Assembly (NCBI GenBank): GCA_963678775.2 | Contig: CAXXGR010000008.1 | Location: 372,001 to 436,000, forward strand | Direction: 5' to 3' | DNA from: JBFHIJ01 sp963678775 | Lineage (GTDB): Bacteria > Bacteroidota > Ignavibacteria > Kapaibacteriales > UBA2268 | Length of the DNA stretch: 64,000 nucleotides | Shown here: positions 35,329 to 43,490 of the stretch, piece by piece | Layout of the letters: each line of letters begins with the position of its first letter | How positions within the stretch are numbered: the first letter of the stretch is position 1 | Notes under the pieces: generated by a model | Seen by the model: the letters and a program-made list of their open reading frames with translations, nothing else | Database searches by the model: none | Told to the model about the DNA's origin: nothing | Made by a program: the position numbers and the translations under genes

Positions 35329-35367
35329 ATGTTTGCATTTGGTGATAATCAGCCCAGTGTCGAATAA
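35329..35367 (+). CDS. Possible 12-residue peptide with ideal ribosome binding site
   Basis: A near-perfect Shine-Dalgarno (AAAGGAGGT, 35312-35320) lies eight bases before ATG 35329, which opens MFAFGDNQPSVE and ends in tandem stops TAA-TAG. The signal is stronger than that of most genes here, so it may be a real micropeptide or leader. The frame ends four bases before the 3' end of the convergent ygiQ-like gene. No partner gene follows on this strand. Confidence 0.35.
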   Translation: MFAFGDNQPSVE

Positions 35368-35371
35368 TAGT

Positions 35372-37138
35372 CTATCTCTTTTTGAATGGCTTATTGTAGC
35401 TGTTTAACTTATTATTTTGATTTGGTCTGCTCTGCTGATACCTCTTAGAAGTTAATGCTTCTTTTTGGAGTTTTTTCTTATTCGGTTCTTTTTCTACTGA
35501 TAGAGGTTCTAAAGTCCACGGATCTAAACCGGTGTAAAACATAAGTGTGGAGTATGTAGAAGGCGTTGGAGTAAAGACTTGAACCTGCTCAGGATTTAAC
35601 TTAAGCTCTTTAGATACAAACTTTTTCAAATCTACCATGTGTTGGTATTCGCAGCCCGGATGAGCAGCAATGAAATAATATGTCAAGAACTGTTTTTTGC
35701 CACTTTGCTCATTCAATCTGATAAATTCTTTTCTGAAATCAAGAAGATGCTTTTTCGCCGGTTTTCCCATCAAGTCGAGCACTTCTTGCTGTGCATGCTC
35801 AGGAGCTATTTTTAGCTGCCCCGAAATGTGATGGTCTACCAACTGTTTGAAATATTGCTTCCCTGATTGTTTATCTTCCATCACCAAATCATATCGCAAC
35901 CCCGAACCTGTAAATACTTTTTTTACATGTTCCATTTTACGTATGGTAGAGAGTATCGATATTTGGTCTTTGTGATCTATCTGCATAGACTTGCATTTGT
36001 CAGGGAACAGGCAGCGTTTTGTCTGACAACTACCTAATTTATCCTGCTTTGGGCAATGGTTATTATACATATTGGTAGAAGCCCCGCCCACATCACTAAT
36101 AATTCCTTTGAACTTAGGATGATTTTTATATCTTTTGGCTTCATCTAATATTGAATTTTCAGAACGTGATCTTATTTTTCGTCCTTGATGGACAGCTATC
36201 GCACAAAAGTTACACTCTCCATAACATCCACGATGAGAATTTATAGAAAAGCGAATCGTATCCATAGCTCTTACTTTGCCGTGTATAGCATAATGTGGAT
36301 GCACTTCATTTTCGTAATCCAAACTATAGACTTCGTCCAATTCTTTACCTTCCAAATAAATGTTTGGAGGATTTTGAATGAGATATCTATTATCAACTTG
36401 TTGGACAAGCCCCTTAGCATTTAGCGGATCATTGTTCCGGTAAAAAGTATGAAACATATCTATAAATTTATACTTATCCGTAGAGACTTGTAGATAACTT
36501 GGGATATTCAAATATCCTTCTTTTTCTTGCTTGGCTATATAAGATAGTCCTCTAATTTCTGAAGTATCTTCTCCATTTCTAAGAGCACATGCAAGTTCAA
36601 GTATTGTTCTTTCGCCTTCTCCATAAACTATATAATCTGCTTTGGCATCAAATATTATGGGTTTTCGTATTTTATTAGACCAAAAATCGTAATGTGCAAT
36701 CCTTCTTAAACTTGCTTCTATTCCGCCAAGTACTATAGGCGCTGTATCTTTATAATGTTGCCTGATCAGATTAGAATATTTAATCACTGCTCTGTCGGGG
36801 CGTTTATTATTGACTTCCCCCGGAGTAGCATCATCGCCCTGTATTTTCTTTTTTAATGCAGTATAATTAGCAACCATAGAGTCCACTGCCCCACCACTAA
36901 CACCCCAAAAGAGTTTTGGCTCACCAAGTGCAGTAATATCACTGGGCGAGTTTACATCGGGTTGGGCGATTATAGCAACCGAAAAACCATGTTTTTCAAG
37001 ATACTTACCTATCACAGCAATGCCGCTATAAGGAGAATCTATATAAGTATCACCGGACACAAATATTATGTCAGGTTGCTCAATGCCTCTCTCTTTCAGC
37101 TCTTTCTTGGTTACGGGTAGAAACAATGTATTACTCAA
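35372..37138 (-). CDS. YgiQ family radical SAM protein
   Basis: 588 residues of the YgiQ/UPF0313 family. The N-terminal B12-binding-like region has FVSGDTYIDSPYSGIAVIGKYLE and ends with YGEGERTILELACAL. The radical SAM cluster motif follows in HRGCYGECNFCAIAVHQGR (CxxxCxxC), then a C-terminal DUF3362-like region (YYFIAAHPGCE, QVQVFTPTPSTYSTLMFYTGLDP) and a basic Lys/Arg/Asn-rich tail. It is shorter than the E. coli protein mainly in the tail. The reaction catalysed is unknown. It is apparently monocistronic. Confidence 0.94.
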   Translation of the reverse strand: MSNTLFLPVTKKELKERGIEQPDIIFVSGDTYIDSPYSGIAVIGKYLEKHGFSVAIIAQPDVNSPSDITALGEPKLFWGVSGGAVDSMVANYTALKKKIQGDDATPGEVNNKRPDRAVIKYSNLIRQHYKDTAPIVLGGIEASLRRIAHYDFWSNKIRKPIIFDAKADYIVYGEGERTILELACALRNGEDTSEIRGLSYIAKQEKEGYLNIPSYLQVSTDKYKFIDMFHTFYRNNDPLNAKGLVQQVDNRYLIQNPPNIYLEGKELDEVYSLDYENEVHPHYAIHGKVRAMDTIRFSINSHRGCYGECNFCAIAVHQGRKIRSRSENSILDEAKRYKNHPKFKGIISDVGGASTNMYNNHCPKQDKLGSCQTKRCLFPDKCKSMQIDHKDQISILSTIRKMEHVKKVFTGSGLRYDLVMEDKQSGKQYFKQLVDHHISGQLKIAPEHAQQEVLDLMGKPAKKHLLDFRKEFIRLNEQSGKKQFLTYYFIAAHPGCEYQHMVDLKKFVSKELKLNPEQVQVFTPTPSTYSTLMFYTGLDPWTLEPLSVEKEPNKKKLQKEALTSKRYQQSRPNQNNKLNSYNKPFKKR

Positions 37139-37210
37139 TATATTTAGATAATATCCAAATATAATGTATTAAGGGGAAGGAATCTAAAAGAAATTTTTTG
37201 TAGTAAAACC

Positions 37211-37272
37211 GCCACCCTCTTTGCTTGTAACATTGTCATATTTCAGTTGGGGTGAAATCTTATGAGGGTGGC
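37211..37272 (-). terminator. Branched hairpin after the phytase-like gene
   Basis: GCCACCCTC (37211-37219) pairs perfectly with GAGGGTGGC (37264-37272); inside, ATTTCA and TGAAAT (37240-37245, 37253-37258) form a second stem. On the minus strand it is followed by GGTTTTAC, so it may end the phytase-like transcript, although the long loop is atypical. Confidence 0.45.
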
Positions 37273-37287
37273 AGTCTTTTGTATTCT

Positions 37288-38388
37288 CTATTTACATTCT
37301 AAACCTAACTTTTCAAAAAGCATTTCTAAATCAAAAGCTCCAACACCACCATCATTATTGACAGCAAAGAAGACACCCTTTTTGAATTGTCCGTAAGGTT
37401 TTTGAGTTAGCCATACGCCGTCAGTGTTTTGAGTAGTTTCTGACTTAAAGGCAGCAACTTCTTTAAAAGTCTTGCGGTCGAAGATATAAAATGTGTTATC
37501 ACCCTCATTTTGGTCGGTGCAAAACCAAAAGCCTTCACCATTTCCGCAATCGTACAGAGCTATACCTTCAGCCTGATAATTCAACAAACCTTTGCCTAAA
37601 GTGCGACCATCGAAAGTACCTTTATCTAAGCTATATGATTTTAGATATGTAAAAGTTTCGTCTTCTTCTGATAGAATCAAAGTATTATTTACAGCATCTG
37701 CATATATAGACTCTACTACTTTTAGTACTCCATCACCTGAAGTTTCACCTAAATACCTTTTAAATTCAGAAGTAACTTTTCCGCCGGCTATTTTGAAAGT
37801 ATACTCAAGTACTCTTTTACCAAGCTCTTCATTAGGTGGAATACTATCATTTTTTTCGTAATTATCTGTAATAAACAGTCTGTAAGTATCTTTTATTTTA
37901 TCTATTGAAAGACCATAAGGATTTATCAACTTGTCTTGAGCTATAAAACCTAAGTGTTTAAACTCTGGTAACTGAAAAACTTGAACTCTATGATTATCCC
38001 TTTCTACGACAGCACATAAGTTATCCACAACCCATATTCCGTTTGGTCTGTTTAGCTCTCCTGCAGCGCTACCTTCTTTTAAGGCATGCTTGATAATACT
38101 ACCATTTTCTGCATTGTAAATCAATAGATTGTGAGAAGATTTGCCTGTAGCAATTATCCAATTTTCGCCCTCTGGAGTCTGATAAAATGCAGGAGAGTCT
38201 ACATTATCACTCTCATTCCATTTGCTAAGAAATGTCTCTTTTATAGTAGGAATTGTATCCGCTTTTGCTTCAAATTTAGCTGAAACTGCTCCCAAATTAT
38301 CTTTTGGAGATTCTTCTTTTTTACTATTACAAGCAGCGATTGTAAAAATAATCAATGCAAATAGTAATTTTTTTAGAGTGTTGTGCAT
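37288..38388 (-). CDS. Beta-propeller phytase-like lipoprotein
   Basis: 366 residues. The N-terminus LLFALIIFTIAACNSKKEE is a lipoprotein signal with the lipidated Cys at residue 20. The rest reads as a six-bladed propeller similar to Bacillus-type 3-phytase: DSPAFYQTPEGENWIIATGKS, then ESIYADAVNNTLILSEEDE, AEGIALYDCGNGEGFWFCTDQ and a closing NTDGVWL...KKGVFFAVNNDGGVGAFD. Acidic residues matching the calcium sites of phytases are present in part. It may release phosphate from phytate or a related phospho-ester outside the cell. It is divergent from a TonB-dependent receptor, an arrangement seen with such phytases. An alternative is an NHL-type propeller without phytase activity. Confidence 0.75.
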   Translation of the reverse strand: MHNTLKKLLFALIIFTIAACNSKKEESPKDNLGAVSAKFEAKADTIPTIKETFLSKWNESDNVDSPAFYQTPEGENWIIATGKSSHNLLIYNAENGSIIKHALKEGSAAGELNRPNGIWVVDNLCAVVERDNHRVQVFQLPEFKHLGFIAQDKLINPYGLSIDKIKDTYRLFITDNYEKNDSIPPNEELGKRVLEYTFKIAGGKVTSEFKRYLGETSGDGVLKVVESIYADAVNNTLILSEEDETFTYLKSYSLDKGTFDGRTLGKGLLNYQAEGIALYDCGNGEGFWFCTDQNEGDNTFYIFDRKTFKEVAAFKSETTQNTDGVWLTQKPYGQFKKGVFFAVNNDGGVGAFDLEMLFEKLGLECK

Positions 38389-38724
38389 CTTTTACCTATG
38401 TATTATATTGGAAAATTATTCTAAAAGAAAATGTGCTGTAATTTTAGGAGAAAAGAATACAATTATATGGAATAATAGAGTAAAATAAAATTCAATGTTT
38501 AGTTAATTATTTGTTTGCTGTTGGTTTATATTCTGCATATTCTCTGTTAAGCCATAAGCTCTAAAATAATATTTATCCGTTTTTTTCTATATTTAGACGT
38601 TTTTTATAACTTTAAGGGCTTATAGTAAAAATTTATATCTCTTTATATAATCATTAACATCCTCTTCATACTATAGAGTTAACTTGTAAAATATTTGAAA
38701 ACACTATTTCGTTCGGAGGATTTA
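38389..38724. other. Divergent promoter region, phytase-like gene and TonB receptor
   Basis: AT-rich DNA of about 335 bases between two divergent genes. No credible frame and no certain promoter motif; it should contain both promoters. CGGAGGAT at its right end is the ribosome binding site of the receptor gene. Confidence 0.45.
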
Positions 38725-41529
38725 ATGGAATTCTGTAACAGAGTAAGCATCAAATTTTTAACAGCAGTTGCTTTAGTGATGCTGTTTTCCGGTACTAATC
38801 TTTTTGCTACAGGTGCTTTATCAGGTACTGTTATCGATGCAGATAATACACTCGCTATGCCGGGGGCCAGAATCTATTTAGACAAAACCAGCTACGGAGC
38901 AATCGCCAAACATAATGGTGAATTTACAATAGCCAATATCCCTGCCGGTGATTACAATTTAGTGGTATCTTACATTGGATATGAAAAATTTCAAAAAGAA
39001 ATCAAAGTGTTTGATGGTAAAACCGGTTACGAAAAAATTGAACTCAAAGCAGGTATTACCAGAACTCAAAATGTAGTTGTTTATGGTGAAGCTCTTAAAG
39101 GTCAAGCAAAAGCTCTAACCCAGCAACAAAATAACATGCAAATTTCTAATATTGTAGCTTCTGATCAGATTGGTAAATTCCCAGATGCCAATATTGGGGA
39201 TGCTATGAAACGCATACCCGGTATAACTGTTCAGTATGATCAGGGTGAAGCTCGTTTTGGTCTTGTTAGAGGTACTGCAGCTCGTCTTAACTCAGTAATG
39301 ATTAATGGCGAACGTGTTCCTTCAGCAGAAGCGGAAACTCGCTCAGTGCAGTTAGACTTAGTTTCTGCGGATATGATTCAAAACATAGAAGTAAGTAAGG
39401 CGGTTACTCCTGACATGGACGCAGATGCAATCGGTGGTGCTATCAATCTTATCACGCGTACTACTCCTAATGGTCGCAGAGCTTCTGTTACTCTTGGAAG
39501 TGGTTATAATATGCTTTCTGAAAAGCCAATATATAACACATCAGTTGTTGCCGGTGATAGATTTATGGACAATAAACTTGGTATAATTCTATCAGGAACT
39601 TATAAAAATCATCACTTAGGTTCTGACAACTTCGAAGCAGAGTGGTTCAAAAATGAAGATAATGCCTATATTAAAGAATTTGAAATAAGAAAATATGATG
39701 TACAGCGCGTCCGAAAATCTATTTCTGCGGGGTTAGATTACAAATTTGATAATAATCATAGTATTTATATGAATACTATTCTTACTCAAAGAAATGACTG
39801 GGAGAATAGATACAGAGACAGATACTACTTGGGCGATGGCGATAACGACGGGATTCCTGATGCTAATGGGATTATCGAAGGAGTAGAGGTAAGAAAAGAA
39901 ACCAAAGGTGGCATCGGCAATGATGCAAATGACTACTCAAGACTTGAAGATCAAAAAGCGTATAATTTCTCTTTTGGTGGTAATCACTTATTTGCAGACA
40001 AATTGAAAATGAATTGGTCTGCTACATGGGCAAAAGCTTCCGAAGAGAGGCCAAACGAACGCTATATTTCTTATAGAAATAAAAGTACCAGCGTACAAGT
40101 TGGTGGATTAGATTCCGAAGAGCCTAGTATTACTCAACTTTCCGGCACAGATCTTTCGGAATGGAGTCTAAAAGAAATTACTGAAGAATACCAATTCACA
40201 GAAGACATAGACATGAATGCCAGAATAGATTTTAAATTACCTCTTATGGAAGGCAATTATAAATCTGTGTTGAAATTTGGTGGTCGCTACAGAGGTAAAG
40301 ATAAAAAAAGAGATAATAACTTCTATGAATACGAACCAATAAATGGTTTAGAAAGCATGACAGATTTGGAACTAAGCGACCAATCAGATGCAAATTTCTT
40401 AGCCGGCAACTATATGGTTGGTTCTTTTGTTACTAAAGAAGCTTTAGGCGATTTAAACTTAGATAACTCCTCACTATTTACTCAAACTTCTGTACCTGCA
40501 GAATTTATGGGTGGCAACTTCAACGCTACTGAAAATATAATGGCAGGATACGCAATGATTACTCAAAACATCGGTAGCAAGTTTACAGTGCTTGCCGGTG
40601 TTAGGCTTGAAAATACATCTTTGGATTACAACGCTAATGAATTTAAAGATTTAGGTGACGATGGATTTGAGATAACTCCTACTAAAGGAACTGATAATTA
40701 CTTAAACGTTTTGCCGGGAGTGCATGCTAAATACAACTTCACTGATAATCTTCTAGTACGTGCTGCTTGGACAAATACTATAGCTCGTCCAAATTATTTT
40801 GATATTGCTCCTTACAGGATATTAAATGTTGAAGACAACGAAATCGAAGTTGGTAATCCGGATCTTGAACCTACAAAATCAATGAACTTTGATTTGATGG
40901 CTGAAAACTACTTCCAATCTATTGGCTTGATTTCAGCAGGTGTTTTTTATAAAGATTTGACAGATTTTATCTTTGGTTATAAAGAAGTAAATTACAACGA
41001 TCCTGTAACAGGCAACACTTATAAAGAGTACACTCAACCACGAAATGGTGCAAGTGCTACAATCTATGGTTTTGAGTTTGGTATACAAAGACAGCTTGAC
41101 TTCTTGCCTTCATTCTTGAAGAACCTAAACATCTACGCAAACTACACTTACACTAAATCTGAAGTAGATGGTCTGCCGATGGAAGGGAGAGAAAATGAGA
41201 CACTTGGTTTACCGGGTACTGCAAAAAATATGATTAATGGTTCAATTGCTTATGACACAAAAGATCTTTCTGTCAGATTATCTGTTAACCACACTACTGA
41301 TTATGTAGATGAATTTGGAGAAGAAGCCTTTCTTGACAGATACTATGATAAACAAACATTTGTAGACATGAATGCATCTTATGCAGTCACTGATCAATTT
41401 AGAATCTACGCTGAAGCAAATAACATAACAAATCAGCCACTTCGCTACTACCAAGGCGTAAGCAGTCGCACAATGCAAGCTGAATACTACAATATGAGAT
41501 TCAACTTTGGTATTAAATTCGACATGTAA
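38725..41529 (+). CDS. TonB-dependent receptor with carboxypeptidase-like domain
   Basis: 934 residues from ATG 38725, chosen because CGGAGGAT sits just before it; a TTG 30 bases upstream is less likely. Signal peptide (FLTAVALVMLFSGTNLFATG), carboxypeptidase-regulatory-like domain (about 30-110, GTVIDADNTLAMPGARIYL), plug domain (IGKFPDANIGDAMKRIPGI, NIEVSKAVTPDMDADAIGGAINLITR) and a 22-strand barrel. The C-terminus ends in an aromatic/charged strand (FNFGIKFDM). The plug signature is of the TonB-Xanth-Caul subtype, which often takes up organic substrates. It is divergent from the phytase-like lipoprotein, so it may import its product or substrate. Confidence 0.95.
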   Translation: MEFCNRVSIKFLTAVALVMLFSGTNLFATGALSGTVIDADNTLAMPGARIYLDKTSYGAIAKHNGEFTIANIPAGDYNLVVSYIGYEKFQKEIKVFDGKTGYEKIELKAGITRTQNVVVYGEALKGQAKALTQQQNNMQISNIVASDQIGKFPDANIGDAMKRIPGITVQYDQGEARFGLVRGTAARLNSVMINGERVPSAEAETRSVQLDLVSADMIQNIEVSKAVTPDMDADAIGGAINLITRTTPNGRRASVTLGSGYNMLSEKPIYNTSVVAGDRFMDNKLGIILSGTYKNHHLGSDNFEAEWFKNEDNAYIKEFEIRKYDVQRVRKSISAGLDYKFDNNHSIYMNTILTQRNDWENRYRDRYYLGDGDNDGIPDANGIIEGVEVRKETKGGIGNDANDYSRLEDQKAYNFSFGGNHLFADKLKMNWSATWAKASEERPNERYISYRNKSTSVQVGGLDSEEPSITQLSGTDLSEWSLKEITEEYQFTEDIDMNARIDFKLPLMEGNYKSVLKFGGRYRGKDKKRDNNFYEYEPINGLESMTDLELSDQSDANFLAGNYMVGSFVTKEALGDLNLDNSSLFTQTSVPAEFMGGNFNATENIMAGYAMITQNIGSKFTVLAGVRLENTSLDYNANEFKDLGDDGFEITPTKGTDNYLNVLPGVHAKYNFTDNLLVRAAWTNTIARPNYFDIAPYRILNVEDNEIEVGNPDLEPTKSMNFDLMAENYFQSIGLISAGVFYKDLTDFIFGYKEVNYNDPVTGNTYKEYTQPRNGASATIYGFEFGIQRQLDFLPSFLKNLNIYANYTYTKSEVDGLPMEGRENETLGLPGTAKNMINGSIAYDTKDLSVRLSVNHTTDYVDEFGEEAFLDRYYDKQTFVDMNASYAVTDQFRIYAEANNITNQPLRYYQGVSSRTMQAEYYNMRFNFGIKFDM

Positions 41530-41556
41530 CTGACATAATATACCGATTATATTTTA

Positions 41557-41588
41557 AGCCACCCCATAATTGGAGTGGCTTTTTTTTT
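41557..41588 (+). terminator. Terminator of the TonB receptor gene
   Basis: Stem AGCCACCCC/GGAGTGGCT (one mismatch, 41557-41565 with 41572-41580) followed by eight T. Confidence 0.87.
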
Positions 41589-41617
41589 ACCTAATTTATC
41601 TCTTAAAAAACAAACGC

Positions 41618-41650
41618 CCCTTGAAGCATTGAATGATAGCACTTCAAGGG
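41618..41650 (-). terminator. Terminator of the DUF349-like repeat gene
   Basis: A 9-bp stem CCCTTGAAG/CTTCAAGGG (41618-41626 with 41642-41650). On the minus strand it is followed by GCGTTTGTTTTTT. It serves the gene ending at 41679. Confidence 0.8.
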
Positions 41651-41678
41651 ACGAAAATGTATTAACAAGAAACTGCTT

Positions 41679-43370
41679 TTATAAAGATTTCAGTTCTTGT
41701 TCTAATTCTTCTATTCTTTTATTATTATGTTCTATAGAGACCAGTTTATCTTTAATACTGATTTCAAGTTTTTCAATATTAGCTTGGATTTCGGCTTTTG
41801 CTTCTTCCTCGGCTTTTTCTAAATCAGTATTTAGCTCAGCAATTGAAATTTTGTCTTTTTCGATAGAATCATTAATTCTTTCAATTTTAGCTTTTGTGCT
41901 ATCCAATAATTCTTTTACTTTATCAGCTCTTTGAGATTTACGATTTTCTTTATAAGCATTTCTTTTTTCGTCAAAGATTGTAAATGCTTCGCGAATAATA
42001 GCGAATAGTTCATTTCTTTGATCTTTTTTAAGCTTAAAGAATTTTATTTCACCCTGCACAGCTAGCAATGTTTCTCTGATAAGTCCAAAATCAGAAGTAT
42101 TTTTAACTTCCACTAAAGCTTCTTCAGCTTTGATTTTTAGTCTATTATAGTTTTCGATACATTCTTTTTCGTACTCTTCTCGCTCAGCAGACTGAGATTC
42201 GTTTATCTTTTCAAAGACTTCCCTGATTGCAGCATAAAGCTCATCCATCTGCTCACGTTTAAGTCTCATTTTTTTAATTTCTTTTTGAGCATTGATAAGC
42301 GTTTGGCGAGCTGCAGCAAAGTCATCAGTGCTATTGGCAAAGTTGATAGATTCGTCTACAATAGGTTTTATTTTTGCATAATTTTCAGCTGCTATTTCGT
42401 CGAACTGACCTCTTTCAGCTTCTTGTCTCTCATTAACCTTGTCAAAGTTTTCTCTAATAACTCCATAGAGTTCATCTCTTTGGTCGCGTTTAAGTTTTTT
42501 ACCTTTGATTTCGTTTTGGACATCTATTAACTTCTGTCTTGCATCTTTGAACCGTGAAGCTTGAGTAGCAAATTGGACAGCTGCTTCTACAATAGGTTTT
42601 AAGTGATGATAGTTTTCAATACACTCCATTTCATAATTGTCTCTTTCTGCCGCTTGTCTGGCAGATAAACTCAGGAATGCCTCGCTTAGCAAATCAGAAA
42701 GTTCGTTCCTTTGATCGCGAGCGAAAGTCTCTTTTCTTACAGATTTTTGCAAATCAATAAGTGTTTCTCTCGCACTTCTAAAATCATCGGTTTCAGTTGC
42801 AAATTTAACAGCTTCATCAACTTTAGGCTTAAATTCAGCATAGTTTTTTTGAGCATTTTCTTCGAAAGCATTTTTCTTTTCTTCTCTAATTTTTTTCCAT
42901 TGCTCAAAGATAGCATCAATTTTTTCGGAAAGACTGTCTTTTGTTTCTTTTTCAATAGCGGCACTCCTGACTCTCTGAGCCAAGTCTTTTAGCTGGCCGG
43001 ATAGCTTTCTTACATCATCAATAGACATGGAAGTCATCATTTCTACTTCAAGTTTCAAATCAGCTTCCAAATCGCTTGCTTGATAGTTTTGGAAATTAGC
43101 ATAAGGGAATAAGTATCTTCTATAATACAGGTTCCCTTCATGGTCTTTAAGACCAAAGTTATCTTCTAAAGCAAATTTCCAGACCATCACGGCATTATCC
43201 GGTTCTTCGCTTCCTCCTTGTTCCGACGGTATCACTAGCATAAATATGCAGTCCGTTGATTGGATACCATCTTCAAATTTTTTACCGCTAATGGCACATA
43301 AGCCACTTTGGCGATCCCATAATAGTTGCTTCAGTTCATTGTTAGTTACGCTGTCAGCCACGGTCATCAC
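41679..43370 (-). CDS. DUF349-like helical repeat protein with degenerate HNH-like N-terminus
   Basis: 563 residues. Residues 1-75 resemble the core of an HNH nuclease: GLCAISGKKFEDG, then FMLVIPSEQGGSEEPDNAVMVWK in place of the usual DHI.P...GG....N, so the metal-binding His residues are missing. From about residue 115 four complete 77-residue helical repeats and a partial fifth follow, each with a pattern such as ARQKLIDVQNEIK...LKRDQRDELYGVIRENFDKVNERQ, which resembles the DUF349 repeat. The last about 80 residues are a Lys/Glu coiled coil. No signal peptide. It is probably a cytoplasmic scaffold or nucleic-acid binder. The function is not known; it is monocistronic, downstream of ftsH. 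Confidence 0.82.
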   Translation of the reverse strand: MMTVADSVTNNELKQLLWDRQSGLCAISGKKFEDGIQSTDCIFMLVIPSEQGGSEEPDNAVMVWKFALEDNFGLKDHEGNLYYRRYLFPYANFQNYQASDLEADLKLEVEMMTSMSIDDVRKLSGQLKDLAQRVRSAAIEKETKDSLSEKIDAIFEQWKKIREEKKNAFEENAQKNYAEFKPKVDEAVKFATETDDFRSARETLIDLQKSVRKETFARDQRNELSDLLSEAFLSLSARQAAERDNYEMECIENYHHLKPIVEAAVQFATQASRFKDARQKLIDVQNEIKGKKLKRDQRDELYGVIRENFDKVNERQEAERGQFDEIAAENYAKIKPIVDESINFANSTDDFAAARQTLINAQKEIKKMRLKREQMDELYAAIREVFEKINESQSAEREEYEKECIENYNRLKIKAEEALVEVKNTSDFGLIRETLLAVQGEIKFFKLKKDQRNELFAIIREAFTIFDEKRNAYKENRKSQRADKVKELLDSTKAKIERINDSIEKDKISIAELNTDLEKAEEEAKAEIQANIEKLEISIKDKLVSIEHNNKRIEELEQELKSL

Positions 43371-43432
43371 CTAACAAAAGTTAATGGAAATGTCAAAAGT
43401 CTAATTTGCCAAAATACAATTTTTTTACATAT

Positions 43433-43465
43433 AAAAAAATACCGATTAAAAATAATCGGTATTTT
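43433..43465 (-). terminator. Terminator of ftsH
   Basis: Stem AATACCGATTA/TAATCGGTATT (43438-43448 with 43453-43463), extended by A/T pairs. On the minus strand a run of U follows. It lies 28 bases after the ftsH stop codon. Confidence 0.85.
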
Positions 43466-43490
43466 ACAAAAGAAATATTTAAAATTAAAC

